Assembly (NCBI RefSeq): GCF_009557615.1
Contig: NZ_CP045652.1
Span: 310,001 to 374,000 of the forward strand
Origin: Sphingobacteruim zhuxiongii
GTDB lineage: Bacteria > Bacteroidota > Bacteroidia > Sphingobacteriales > Sphingobacteriaceae
Direction of reading: 5' to 3'
DNA length: 64,000 nucleotides
Both the position numbers and the translations under genes were made by a program. Below, in pieces: positions 54,355 through 63,340 of this stretch. The notes below the pieces were generated by a model. It saw only the letters and a list, made by a program, of their open reading frames with translations, was not told the origin of the DNA and made no database searches. The stretch's first letter is position 1; each line of letters opens with the position of its first letter.

Positions 54355-55462
54355 TCATCGATTTTTATTTGTAGGGGACGCTGTGTTGCAGACCGAACCG
54401 GATTTGTCAGAAGAACTGAAAGGTTTGCTGTTTTCAGCGGATATTCGTTCGTGTAATGTTGAGGCACCATTGAAGGGCTTTGGTAAAGCAATTCATAAAA
54501 CTGGTCCTTTGGTTGCTCAAAATCCATTGGCGGCTGACTGGTTAATTTCTTCTGGTTTTAATCTCTTCCCGATGGCTAACAATCATATTTGTGATTATGG
54601 TGTTGAAGGGCTGTTGCATACCATGGAAGCTTTCCCTGCCGATGCCACTTTAGGTGTGGGAACGGAGGAAGATGCTTACGATATGCTCGTTTGCGTATTT
54701 GATGACGTTAAGTATGGTTTTGTAGCTTATGGTGAGAACGGTTATGGTGCCATTAATGGAGATCGCGATGCCGGACATGCCTGGGTAAATAGTCCACGAG
54801 TCCAAGACGATTTACAACGTTATAAGAAAGAGGTAGATGTTCTGATTGTTCAGGTACATGCAGGCGTAGAATTATTGGACGTTCCAATCCCGGAATGGCG
54901 CGCTAGATATCGTCGGCTAATTGACCTAGGTGCTGATGCAGTGATCTGCCATCACCCGCATGTAATGCAGGGGATTGAAGAATACAAGGGAAAACTAATT
55001 TGTTATAGCTTAGGGAACTTCTATTTTGATTATCCGAGTAATCATCCGCAATGGAATTTGGGTGCGGTATTAACGTTAGACTTTCAAAATAAGGAACGAG
55101 TATCTTATGATTTTCGAGTAGTCAAAAAAACCGGAAGTCGATTGACCATGGAAGATGAGGCAGTTTCAGCGATGTGGTTGAAAAACTTAAATGAGAAACT
55201 GAATTCGAGTGCTTATATTGATTATGTAAATCAAGCGGCTGTTCGTGATTGGGAACAGCATCATGCAGGTTATTATGCGAAACCTTTCAATGGATTGGCG
55301 AAATATAGTTTAAAGAATCTATTGAAGCATACGAAACGTGTATTGTTCAATAAAAGCATTGATTATAACATGATTTGGCATAACATGTTTATTGAAAGCA
55401 ACAAATGGCTCGTTGAAAGAGCCATTCGATATAAGTTTAATCAAGAACAAGGTAAGGATTAA
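54338..55462 (+). CDS. CapA-like metallophosphatase-fold protein
   Basis: The 374-residue protein has the CapA/PGA_cap pattern: FLFVGDAVL, CNVEAPLKG, PMANNHICDYG, and VQVHAGVELLDVP, ICHHPHVMQGIEEYKGKLICYSLGNFYFDY. Metal-binding Asp/Asn/His residues of the calcineurin-like fold appear in these blocks. It has no signal peptide or anchor, unlike CapA itself. It lies last in the polysaccharide-like set; the stop shares TTAA with the DeoR gene. Confidence 0.86.
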   Translation: MPASHNHRFLFVGDAVLQTEPDLSEELKGLLFSADIRSCNVEAPLKGFGKAIHKTGPLVAQNPLAADWLISSGFNLFPMANNHICDYGVEGLLHTMEAFPADATLGVGTEEDAYDMLVCVFDDVKYGFVAYGENGYGAINGDRDAGHAWVNSPRVQDDLQRYKKEVDVLIVQVHAGVELLDVPIPEWRARYRRLIDLGADAVICHHPHVMQGIEEYKGKLICYSLGNFYFDYPSNHPQWNLGAVLTLDFQNKERVSYDFRVVKKTGSRLTMEDEAVSAMWLKNLNEKLNSSAYIDYVNQAAVRDWEQHHAGYYAKPFNGLAKYSLKNLLKHTKRVLFNKSIDYNMIWHNMFIESNKWLVERAIRYKFNQEQGKD

Positions 55463-56202
55463 ATTACGGTGACTTGGTTTCTAAATTCTTTTAAACTAGG
55501 GTGACTTGGGTCTAAATCGGTAATCAAGTAATTGATATCACGTAAAGGAGCAACGCGCATTTTTTGATTCGAATTTAACTTTTCAACAATACTCAAAACG
55601 CCTAGTTTCTTTGAGCATTTAATCATTGCTTTCTTGATTTGTACAACTTCCCAATCCGAATCGGTAATACCCTCCTCAACCGATAAACTGTTGGTTCCTA
55701 ATAAGCATAAATCAACTTTGATTTCTGACAAAGCATTGATTACTTGTGATCCGGAAACAATGTTTGTATTTCGTGAAAGATGTCCACCCAATAAAATAAC
55801 CTCTAAATTTTCTTTCTCAGCAAGTTCTAGCGCTACTAGGGGACTGATTGCAAAGAAGGTACATTGGATGTCTTTTGGCATAAGACGTGCCAATTCAATC
55901 ATGCTCGTGCCTCCACCTACTAAAATAGTCATGCCGCTTTGAATCAATGAAATGGCTTTGCTTGCAATCTCTTTTTTCGCCTCTTTTGCATAAACATTAT
56001 TCTCTTGAAAAGGATAATGAAAAGATTTGGAAAGTGCACCGCCGTATACTTTTAAGACCTGGCCACTCTCTGCCAACTCATTTAAATCCCTACGGATTGT
56101 ATCCTCCGAAACGTTAAGTTGAACACTTAGATCAGACGAAAGTACTTTATTGTGTAAATTGATTTGATGGATAATAAAAGCCTGTCTCTCTTCTTTTAAC
56201 AT
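55459..56202 (-). CDS. DeoR-family transcriptional regulator
   Basis: The 247-residue protein has the N-terminal DeoR helix-turn-helix (LNVSEDTIRRDLNELAESGQVLKVYGGAL, about 25-55) and a C-terminal sugar-phosphate sensing domain (ILVGGGTSMIELARLM, LGTNSLSVEEGITDSD). It normally represses a sugar-catabolic operon until a sugar phosphate binds. No sugar-utilisation gene is adjacent, so its target is not evident. Confidence 0.92.
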   Translation of the reverse strand: MLKEERQAFIIHQINLHNKVLSSDLSVQLNVSEDTIRRDLNELAESGQVLKVYGGALSKSFHYPFQENNVYAKEAKKEIASKAISLIQSGMTILVGGGTSMIELARLMPKDIQCTFFAISPLVALELAEKENLEVILLGGHLSRNTNIVSGSQVINALSEIKVDLCLLGTNSLSVEEGITDSDWEVVQIKKAMIKCSKKLGVLSIVEKLNSNQKMRVAPLRDINYLITDLDPSHPSLKEFRNQVTVI

Positions 56203-56255
56203 AACTTATGTGTTGATTAGGATTGTAAAAATATAAAATTATTGGATAGTACGAA

Positions 56256-57344
56256 TTATCTAGCCTCATCTGAAGGAGAATCATTTCCTTCATCTGTGAT
56301 TTTCTTTACTTTAAATCGTGGAGTGAAGCCTTTAGGCTTCGCTGGATTAATAACGGATGTTTCTTCCGATTTTGTATCATCAGCTTCCGTTGATTCTTCT
56401 GCTTTTTGTTCTTTGGATTCTGGTTTAGGATCTGTTGAATTCGATGTTTTGGTTACTCCGGCTTTGAAACGAGGTTTAAAACCCTGAGGTTTTGAAGCTG
56501 TTGTTTCTTCTTGTTCCGTATTGGTAGATGTATTTTTGGGAGTTTCTTCTATTGCTGTTTCTTCCACTTTTTTTGGAAGATTCGCGGCATTAAAGCGGGG
56601 TCTAAACCCTGCTGGTTTTGTTGTTACAGTAGGTTTGTCAACGGTATTGGCTGGTTTTTCTTGGACAGAATCGCTTGATCCTTCTGCAGTCTCTTCGATC
56701 TTTTTCGGGAGGTTTGCAGCTTTAAAACGAGGTTTAAATCCTGCTGGTTTTGCAGCAGCGGTTTTTTCCTCATTAGTATTTGTCGATTCTTCAGAATTTG
56801 AGGGTGTATCGTCTAAATTCTCATTCTCTATTTTCTTCGGTAGGTTGGAAGCTTTGAAGCGTGGTTTAAATCCGCTTGGAGCCGCTTTTTTTGCTTTCTC
56901 ATTAGGATTCTCTACTTGCTTTTCTGTGATTGGGTCTATTCCTTGAGCTGTCTGCGGATTGTCTTTCGGCTGAACGGCTGGTTTTGTTTCAGTCTCCCCT
57001 GACACTTCGTTTTCTACAATAGCGTTCGCCTCGTTCGTTGGATTGTTCAATGCGATTTTAATCTTAGGACGGAAACCGGCAGGTTTTGAAGTTGTTCCTT
57101 CGACTTTTATGGAGTTGCTTTCAGATTCTTGAATCGGTTTTTTAGGACTCGTTTCCACAATGGCTTCTTCTAACAAAAAGTTCTTGCGGAGTCTATTGAA
57201 CCAGAACTTCTTACTATGGTCAAAGCTCTTTTCGCCCATCAATTCATAATGCGCTGCAAATTCTTGATATAATGCGGGCTCTGCCTTTTTTAAGGCTTTA
57301 ATGTCGATTTTTTTCTTGGCAAAAAAGTCTGCGAATGTCAGCAT
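56256..57344 (-). CDS. Low-complexity repeat protein with six GFxPRFK motifs
   Basis: The 362-residue protein has a predicted folded N-terminus of about 80 residues (LTFADFFAKKKIDIKALKKAEPALYQEFAAHYELMG...). Then come six copies of a motif of the type KPAGFKPRFKAANLPKKIEE, at roughly residue 85 (degenerate), 160, 200, 245, 290 and 335, separated by acidic Ser/Thr/Asn/Glu-rich linkers. The motif is basic and hydrophobic, the linkers acidic, suggesting short docking or nucleic-acid/membrane-binding units on a disordered chain. No signal peptide is seen. I recognise no function. The N-terminal KAEPALYQEF segment recalls short proteins of this phylum without known role. Confidence 0.75.
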   Translation of the reverse strand: MLTFADFFAKKKIDIKALKKAEPALYQEFAAHYELMGEKSFDHSKKFWFNRLRKNFLLEEAIVETSPKKPIQESESNSIKVEGTTSKPAGFRPKIKIALNNPTNEANAIVENEVSGETETKPAVQPKDNPQTAQGIDPITEKQVENPNEKAKKAAPSGFKPRFKASNLPKKIENENLDDTPSNSEESTNTNEEKTAAAKPAGFKPRFKAANLPKKIEETAEGSSDSVQEKPANTVDKPTVTTKPAGFRPRFNAANLPKKVEETAIEETPKNTSTNTEQEETTASKPQGFKPRFKAGVTKTSNSTDPKPESKEQKAEESTEADDTKSEETSVINPAKPKGFTPRFKVKKITDEGNDSPSDEAR

Positions 57345-57417
57345 TCACAAATGTACATAATCGATGTTAATTTTCTGTTATGTCCTTTACCTCGCGTTTT
57401 TTTGAGTTTTAAGCATA

Positions 57418-57441
57418 AAAAAAGAGGGCATTGCCCTCTTT
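57418..57441 (-). terminator. Terminator after yebC
   Basis: AAAGAGGGCA pairs with TGCCCTCTTT around a 1-base centre, with a T run in the minus-strand transcript. It lies 20 bp past the yebC stop. Confidence 0.82.
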
Positions 57442-57461
57442 ATATTCTGTTCTTGATGGAA

Positions 57462-58187
57462 TTAGTCCATGTTGTGGTAAACTGCTTGTACATCATCATC
57501 CTCTTCAATCCTATCGATTAATTTAAGGACGTCTGCGGCTTGATCTTCTGAAAGGGTACTATGTGATGATGAAATGCGTTCAAGTTTCGCAGAGCTAACC
57601 TCAATGCCTTTCTCTTCCATTAATTTCTGCATGTTACCAAAGTCTTCAAAAGATGTTTGTACAACAACTACGTCGTTTCCTTCTTCATCCGACTCTACGT
57701 ATAATTCTTCTAAGCCTCCGTCAATTAGTTCTAATTCTAATTCCTCTACATCTAGTTCTTCAGTTGCAGGGAAACGAAAGATTGATTTACGCTGAAAGAT
57801 AAAATCTAATGATCCTGTCTTACCTAAGGAACCTCCAGCCTTTGTAAAATAACTACGAATATTTGCTACCGTTCTGTTGGTATTATCCGTTGCGGTTTCA
57901 ATTAATACAGGAACGCCATGTGGACCATAACCTTCGTATACATATTCTTCGTAGCCTTTAGCGTCTTTTTCGGAAGCACGCTTAATTGCAGCTTCTACTC
58001 GGTCCTTCGGCATGTTTACTGCTTTCGCATTCTGAATAGCAGTACGCAGTCTAGAGTTGTTTTCCGGGTGAGGGCCGCCTTCTTTTACTGCGATTGCAAT
58101 TTCTTTTCCAAGACGTGTGAACTGGACAGCCATTTTGGCCCAGCGTTTAAATTTTCTTTCTTTTCTAAATTCGAAAGCTCTACCCAT
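57462..58187 (-). CDS. YebC/PmpR-family (TACO1-like) protein
   Basis: The 241-residue protein begins MGRAFEFRKERKFKRWAKMA and contains the family stretches KAVNMPKDRVEAAIKRA, YEEYVYEGYGPHGVPVLIE, NRTVANIRSYFTKAGGSLGKTGSLDFIFQRK. YebC-type proteins act as regulators and ribosome-associated factors easing translation of difficult sequences such as polyproline. The start is the ATG at 58187; it is 4 bp after the dehydrogenase stop, so they are co-transcribed. No symbol is assigned because this phylum often has several paralogues. Confidence 0.92.
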   Translation of the reverse strand: MGRAFEFRKERKFKRWAKMAVQFTRLGKEIAIAVKEGGPHPENNSRLRTAIQNAKAVNMPKDRVEAAIKRASEKDAKGYEEYVYEGYGPHGVPVLIETATDNTNRTVANIRSYFTKAGGSLGKTGSLDFIFQRKSIFRFPATEELDVEELELELIDGGLEELYVESDEEGNDVVVVQTSFEDFGNMQKLMEEKGIEVSSAKLERISSSHSTLSEDQAADVLKLIDRIEEDDDVQAVYHNMD

Positions 58188-58191
58188 TTTA

Positions 58192-59139
58192 TTATAATTT
58201 TGATTTCAGATTCGATAACATATCCTCTGTCATCGCTTTTAGATCAAAAGTTGGTTTCCAACCCCAATCTTTTCTGGCTTCATCATCATTAATGCTTTTC
58301 GGCCATGAATCAGCAATTGCTTGACGAGGATCATTCTCGGAATACGAGATTTCAAAATTAGGAAGAATTTTTTTAATTTCTTCGGCTATTTGTTTAGGAG
58401 TGAAGCTAATTCCTGCTAAATTATAACTCGAACGAATGTTTAATGACGATTCTGGAGCATCCATCAATTCAATTGTTCCGCGAACAGCGTCATCCATATA
58501 TAACATTGGGAGTTCCGTGTTCTCGGACAGGAAGCTCGTATATTTCCCCTGTCTAATGGCTTCGAAGAAAATATGTACAGCATAGTCTGTCGTTCCACCT
58601 CCTGGTTCTGTTCTCCATGATATAATGCCTGGGTAGCGTACGCTTCTGATGTCTAATCCGTAACGGTTGTGATAATATTCAACTAGACGCTCACCAGCTA
58701 ATTTACTGATACCGTAAATGCTGTTTGGATCCATCACGCAATATTGAGGCGTATCGATCTTTGGTGAATGTGGACCGAATACTGCAATAGAGCTTGGCCA
58801 AAAGATTTTCTTAATGCCTAACTCAACAGCAAGGTCTAAAACGTTTAATAACCCGTTCATATTTAAATCCCACGCTTTTTGCGGGTATTGCTCACCTGTT
58901 GCAGATAACATAGCGGCAAGTAAGTAAATTTGAGTAGGCTTATATTTCTCTAATAATGCGCGGATTCCTTCTTTGTCAAGGACGTTTAGTGTTTCAAATA
59001 TTTCACCTTCGGCAATTTCTTTGGGAGGTCGGATATCCGAGGTAATCACATTTGCTTTTCCGAATTTAACTCGTAAAGCGGCTGCTAATTCTGAGCCAAT
59101 TTGACCGTTGGCTCCAATCATCAAAATGCATTCTTTCAT
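58192..59139 (-). CDS. tdh: L-threonine 3-dehydrogenase, short-chain (epimerase-like) type
   Basis: The 315-residue SDR protein has the NAD site MIGANGQIGSEL at 7-18, FWPSSIAVFGPHSP with the catalytic Ser, and YGISK at 142-146. RYPGIISWRTEPGGGTTDYAV and DSWPKSINDDEARKDWGWKP are typical of the GalE-like threonine dehydrogenases, which turn threonine into 2-amino-3-ketobutyrate. It is the first gene of the tdh-yebC operon. A different sugar epimerase is possible but less likely. Confidence 0.9.
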   Translation of the reverse strand: MKECILMIGANGQIGSELAAALRVKFGKANVITSDIRPPKEIAEGEIFETLNVLDKEGIRALLEKYKPTQIYLLAAMLSATGEQYPQKAWDLNMNGLLNVLDLAVELGIKKIFWPSSIAVFGPHSPKIDTPQYCVMDPNSIYGISKLAGERLVEYYHNRYGLDIRSVRYPGIISWRTEPGGGTTDYAVHIFFEAIRQGKYTSFLSENTELPMLYMDDAVRGTIELMDAPESSLNIRSSYNLAGISFTPKQIAEEIKKILPNFEISYSENDPRQAIADSWPKSINDDEARKDWGWKPTFDLKAMTEDMLSNLKSKL

Positions 59140-59477
59140 TGCTGCAATGATATTTATGTAAGGTATTTTCTGTTATTAATATGTAATAATATTACTCGGC
59201 GAAATTAGTAAATTAATGCTGGGTAATACTGCTCTACAGTGATTTTACGCAAACGTATGAGTGAGAAATCAAGGCATTTAAGCCGATTTTTTTACTGTTT
59301 TTATGAATAAAATCAATGATTTTACGAAAGTACGAAATCGTTAAATTCTAATGTTGTTGTTGAGTTTGATATATTGTCAACAAATAGGTGTTCTTTCTGA
59401 ATATATTTCAGTGAAAATGAGGATGTCTTGAATAATGTTTCGTGTATGCGTTAATTGTTTATTAATAGCTGAATTTA
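59140..59477. other. Intergenic stretch between tdh and asd
   Basis: About 340 bp of AT-rich sequence upstream of two divergent genes. No gene or riboswitch-like fold was recognised. It includes TTTTTTTACTG and TTGTTGTTGAG tracts only. Confidence 0.4.
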
Positions 59478-59510
59478 ATTGTAAACATTGCTGTTTATTT
59501 AGTATGTTTG
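59478..59510 (+). promoter_or_regulatory. Promoter for asd (TTG-N21-TATGTTTG)
   Basis: ATTG at 59478-59481 and TATGTTTG at 59503-59510 are 21 bp apart, near the upper end of the usual spacing. The transcript would start about 55 bp before the asd ATG. Confidence 0.6.
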
Positions 59511-59571
59511 CCCAATTAGATACCATAAGTTATAATCTATTTTTCTAAAATTTAAAGCAAAATTTGAAACT

Positions 59572-60561
59572 ATGAAAGTTGCAGTAGTAGGCGCGACAGG
59601 ACTTGTCGGGTCAGAAATGTTGACAGTATTGGCGGAACGTAATTTCCCAGTAAGCGAATTAATTCCCGTAGCGTCTGAACGCAGTAAGGGTAAGGAAATC
59701 GATTTTAAGGGAAAGAAGTATAAGGTTGTGACGCCTACTGAAGCTATTGCACTTAAACCGGATGTTGCTTTGTTTTCTGCAGGTGGTAGTACTTCCACGG
59801 AGTTTGCTCCTTTGTTTGCAGAAGCGGGAATTACAGTGATTGATAATTCATCGGCTTGGCGCATGGATCCTAGTAAGAAATTAATCGTTCCTGAGGTAAA
59901 TGGGGATGTATTAGAGGCTAGCGATAAAATTATTGCGAATCCAAATTGTTCGACTATTCAAATGGTAGTGGTAATGAAGCCGCTTCACGAGAAGTATAAG
60001 ATCAAACGTGTTGTTGTTTCTACTTATCAGTCTGTTACTGGTACAGGTGTGAAAGCAGTAGATCAATTAATGAATGAACGTGCCGGTAAAGATGGTGAAA
60101 AAGCATACCCTTATCAAATCGACTTAAACGTTATTCCTCATATTGATGTATTCCAAGATAATGGATATACAAAGGAGGAAATGAAGATGATTCAAGAAAC
60201 CAATAAGATAATGGGCGATGACTCAATCAAGGTTACAGCAACGACTGTTCGTATTCCTGTTGTCGGCGGTCACTCTGAATCTGTAAATATTGAATTTGAG
60301 AACGACTTTGATCTTGCTGAATTAAGAGCAGCATTAGAAGGTCAAGAAGGTATAATCGTTGTAGATAATCCTGCAAAGTTAGAGTACCCAATGCCTAAAG
60401 ATGCACATGGAAAAGACGAGGTTTTTGTTGGTCGTATCCGTCGTGATGAATCTCAAGCGAATACTGTAAACCTTTGGATTGTTGCTGATAACTTACGTAA
60501 AGGTGCTGCAACTAATGCTGTACAAGTTGCTGAGTTATTGCAGAGAAAGGGTCTGATATAA
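59572..60561 (+). CDS. asd: Aspartate-semialdehyde dehydrogenase
   Basis: The 329-residue enzyme reduces aspartyl phosphate in lysine, threonine and methionine synthesis and supplies the peptidoglycan precursor diaminopimelate. It has the NADP site VVGATGLVGSEM at 5-16, the catalytic Cys126 in ANPNCSTIQ, and HSESVNIEF with the conserved His. The length is normal. It is closed by a strong terminator. Confidence 0.97.
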   Translation: MKVAVVGATGLVGSEMLTVLAERNFPVSELIPVASERSKGKEIDFKGKKYKVVTPTEAIALKPDVALFSAGGSTSTEFAPLFAEAGITVIDNSSAWRMDPSKKLIVPEVNGDVLEASDKIIANPNCSTIQMVVVMKPLHEKYKIKRVVVSTYQSVTGTGVKAVDQLMNERAGKDGEKAYPYQIDLNVIPHIDVFQDNGYTKEEMKMIQETNKIMGDDSIKVTATTVRIPVVGGHSESVNIEFENDFDLAELRAALEGQEGIIVVDNPAKLEYPMPKDAHGKDEVFVGRIRRDESQANTVNLWIVADNLRKGAATNAVQVAELLQRKGLI

Positions 60562-60591
60562 TAAGATATAAACGTTTAACATTTATACTAG

Positions 60592-60622
60592 AATGGCCAC
60601 CTACTCAGGTGGCCATTTTTTT
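60592..60622 (+). terminator. Terminator after asd
   Basis: AATGGCCACC pairs with GGTGGCCATT around TACTCA, followed by seven T, 30 bp past the asd stop. Confidence 0.93.
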
Positions 60623-60812
60623 ATGTTGCCTATCAAGACGAGCTAATAATTCTATTGACTGCTATCCACTAACAATCAACAAAATGCCGCTGAGTTGTCT
60701 GGAGGCAGTGCTTTTACGCCCTAAATATCTCTTTGTTTTAAGTAGGATAGCGTTATCTGTATTTATTGTGCTGTTGTTATTATGGATGATCTTTAGCTTG
60801 TTGCATATCATT

Positions 60813-60847
60813 AAAAAAGGCTGTATCGATAGGATACAGCCTTTTTT
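60813..60847 (-). terminator. Terminator after the kelch-lipoprotein operon
   Basis: A perfect 15-bp stem AAAAAAGGCTGTATC/GATACAGCCTTTTTT around a 5-base loop, 20 bp past the kelch gene stop. It has a T run on both strands and can stop both directions. Confidence 0.92.
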
Positions 60848-60866
60848 ATATTGTTTTATTCTGTTA

Positions 60867-61850
60867 TTATCTAACAGGAACGAATTGCCAGTTCTCATCT
60901 AGGTAAGTAGACGCTGAGATACCAGTCGCTACATAACCTTTACCGTCGATTGAGAAACCGATTGCTTTTTCACGAGCAACTGATAATGCTTGGTGTTTGC
61001 TAGTCCAAGAGTCATCAGATGGGCTGTATTTCCATACGCTAGTTACAACGCCTGAAGCAGAACGACCACTAACTACATAACCATTGTCACCGATTGCGAA
61101 TGCTGCTGCATTAGCACGTCTAACATCGATATCATCAGTTTTTAAATCACCTAATTGTGTCCATTCAGTTCCATTGAACGAGAAGAACTCCTCAGGGTAT
61201 GAGTTATTTGAAGTACCACCACCAACGTAAGCAACATTATTGATTACGAATGCAAATGCATTTGTTTTCTTTGATGTAAATTTCGTTGTGATTGGAGTCC
61301 AAACATTGTTTACTGCGTCGTATTTGTAAAAGTCGCTGAATGTTTTGTCAGTAGGTGTTGAACCTAATCCTACATAAGCGTTATTACCAATTGTGAAAGC
61401 AACCGCACCAAAGCGAGCTTCACCAGGGAAATTTGCAACTTTAGTCCATGTATTTGCCGCTGGATCGTATTGGTAAAAATCGTTTAATGCTTTTTCACCA
61501 TCATAACCCAAACCAACATATCCTTTGCCATTTACAGCAAATCCTACTGCTGAATGTCTAGCTGAACCAGTAAACTCGGCTTTCTTTACCCATTCACTGC
61601 CGTTAAAAGCGTAGTTGTCATTCAATACATTCCCTGTTTTGATGTAACCACCAACTAAGAATGCTTGTTTATTAATTGTGAAAGTAGCAGCGTTACTACG
61701 AGGGTCGTCAGTAAATACAGATGCTCTTGTCCACTCTGTCGGTCCATTGTCCGTTGTATCTGTAGTCTCGTCGTCTTTCTTACATGAATTTAAGGATGTA
61801 ATAGCAAAAACGCCGACAAAAAGTAATACAAGCCAGTTTCTCTTGTTCAT
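60867..61850 (-). CDS. Kelch-repeat (beta-propeller) lipoprotein
   Basis: The 327-residue protein has a lipobox LNSC (Cys23) and six kelch-like repeats such as GKGYVGLGYDGEKALNDFYQYDPAANTW, each with the Gly-Tyr and Trp positions of a propeller blade, giving a six-bladed propeller that closes at the C-terminus (YLDENWQFVPV). It is probably an outer-membrane or surface lipoprotein with a binding role. It follows the DUF4270 gene by 3 bp and is the second gene of the operon. Confidence 0.9.
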   Translation of the reverse strand: MNKRNWLVLLFVGVFAITSLNSCKKDDETTDTTDNGPTEWTRASVFTDDPRSNAATFTINKQAFLVGGYIKTGNVLNDNYAFNGSEWVKKAEFTGSARHSAVGFAVNGKGYVGLGYDGEKALNDFYQYDPAANTWTKVANFPGEARFGAVAFTIGNNAYVGLGSTPTDKTFSDFYKYDAVNNVWTPITTKFTSKKTNAFAFVINNVAYVGGGTSNNSYPEEFFSFNGTEWTQLGDLKTDDIDVRRANAAAFAIGDNGYVVSGRSASGVVTSVWKYSPSDDSWTSKHQALSVAREKAIGFSIDGKGYVATGISASTYLDENWQFVPVR

Positions 61851-61853
61851 AAA

Positions 61854-63224
61854 TTATTTAAATTTTGTATATACGATGTTTAATTTAATTTTTGGTTTGT
61901 TATTCTCGGTAGCTAAAATACTAGTATTTGCGCTATTGAACAATTCGTTTGGAGTGACAGATAAAAATAAAGACTTACTTTTAGCATTTTCGTCATTTGC
62001 CGAGCGAATGTATTGGATCATATTAAATACATACCGACCATTACGTCCAGTATTGTTTCCGATGATATAAGCTCCTTCTTGAATTGTGTTTGCAAATGGC
62101 GTAGTAACAAAACTTGTAGGAATATTATCGGTAGCAATCCAAAGTACAGGTTTTGGAGCCGCAACGAAGGAACCAACCTCCTTAGAAGCTACTTCTACAA
62201 CCAGTTCAGCTTTGTTAATTGCAATGTCTTGAGTCTGCATAAACTCTGCTAGACCAGGAATTGTGATTTTTGTTGCAACGCCATTTCCCGCTTGAATAAA
62301 ACTTACACCTTGACTTGCGTCGCTTTTAATTTCTTTTGTTGTACTTAAAGTTTCAAATGCGGTTCCTGTTCTATCAGCTTGGAAATTGTTGTATTGAAAT
62401 CTGCTATCACCAGTTTGTAGTGTTTTTACACCTCTCTTTTTGAATCCATCTGTTCCAACGTAAGAGTAGTGAATACGTACAGATACTAAGTTGTGAAAGC
62501 CTACAATCGCGGTATTACTTGCTGCAGGTACTAAGGCTAAACCTTTAAAGTACTCTTGAAAGTTTGCTGTCGAGTTGAATACGTAGTCTGCAGTGCGTAT
62601 CTTATTGAACAATTCAGTACCCCAAGCATCACTTAAACGGATACTTACTGAATCACGTCTGTTCATATGCGGTAAAAAGGTTACTGAACCCAATGGGGTA
62701 GCATCATAAGCGAACTTTTGATGTCCAAAGATTGCTGCACCAGAAATATAAATAGGATTTGGTAAACCTGTCATTGTATTATTCAACGTTGTTTGTTCTA
62801 ACGTTTGAGTTACACGATGTGCTACAATGGTTTGTGTTTTTGTTGTGTCTCCATGCGTATAAGCTCCCGTTGAAGGACGCATAACTAACGTGATGGAGTC
62901 GTATTTTGCCGAAGTTGGAAGATCATTACTCACATTCCCTGGCATTAAACGGATGTACGCATTTGAAGACAAACTTCCTATAGGTCCTTGCGAAACTTTA
63001 CCTACTAATATTCTTGTTGTTGTATCACCAGCACCTGAAGTCGGAATGTTCGGCATAAGTACTGTGGAAACTACTGTAGATAAGGTATCGGTAGAAGTTA
63101 AGTTTAAGTTATCGATGCTTTCATTTTTTAATGAAATAGACATATCCTTATCGCAGCTAGCAAAGAATAGGGCTACACTCAAACCTAGGGTAATAATGGA
63201 AGTTAATCGTATATTTTTAATCAT
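61854..63224 (-). CDS. DUF4270-family lipoprotein
   Basis: From ATG 63224 the protein has 456 residues with a lipobox FFASC (Cys24), a beta-rich domain (with TDTLSTVVSTVLMPNIPTSG and KYDSITLVMRPSTG) and the DUF4270 C-terminal pattern. The upstream ATG at 63239 lies only 1 bp after a TACTTTTG -7 box, so its product would not be well transcribed; 63224 is preferred. The family is a set of outer-membrane lipoproteins of unknown function often paired with kelch lipoproteins. Confidence 0.88.
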   Translation of the reverse strand: MIKNIRLTSIITLGLSVALFFASCDKDMSISLKNESIDNLNLTSTDTLSTVVSTVLMPNIPTSGAGDTTTRILVGKVSQGPIGSLSSNAYIRLMPGNVSNDLPTSAKYDSITLVMRPSTGAYTHGDTTKTQTIVAHRVTQTLEQTTLNNTMTGLPNPIYISGAAIFGHQKFAYDATPLGSVTFLPHMNRRDSVSIRLSDAWGTELFNKIRTADYVFNSTANFQEYFKGLALVPAASNTAIVGFHNLVSVRIHYSYVGTDGFKKRGVKTLQTGDSRFQYNNFQADRTGTAFETLSTTKEIKSDASQGVSFIQAGNGVATKITIPGLAEFMQTQDIAINKAELVVEVASKEVGSFVAAPKPVLWIATDNIPTSFVTTPFANTIQEGAYIIGNNTGRNGRYVFNMIQYIRSANDENAKSKSLFLSVTPNELFNSANTSILATENNKPKIKLNIVYTKFK

Positions 63225-63240
63225 AAAATCACCAGTCATG

Positions 63241-63248
63241 CAAAAGTA
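63241..63248 (-). promoter_or_regulatory. Candidate -7 box for the DUF4270 operon (TACTTTTG)
   Basis: TACTTTTG on the minus strand fits TAnnTTTG and lies 16 bp before the ATG at 63224, giving a short leader. It decides the start choice. No clear -33 element was found. Confidence 0.5.
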
Positions 63249-63340
63249 GTTAATGGGAACTGTTAATCAGTGTTATATTTTGTTAAAAGTGACCCTGAAC
63301 CTATGCGGTGCAAATCTACTAATTTAAATTTGTTTTAATT

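Noticed and set aside
56521..56946. 141-residue frame on the plus strand antisense to the repeat protein
   Set aside because: It mirrors the repeats of the minus-strand gene and has no independent protein character.
56256..57344. CRISPR-like or tandem DNA repeats
   Set aside because: The repeats are in-frame protein motifs with unequal linkers and varying DNA; no regular spacers.
58000..58300. Plus-strand frame over yebC and tdh (124 residues)
   Set aside because: Antisense to two well-supported genes, with no recognisable domain.
60609..60902. 97-residue plus-strand frame after asd
   Set aside because: It runs through both terminators and into the 3' end of the kelch gene; typical shadow frame.
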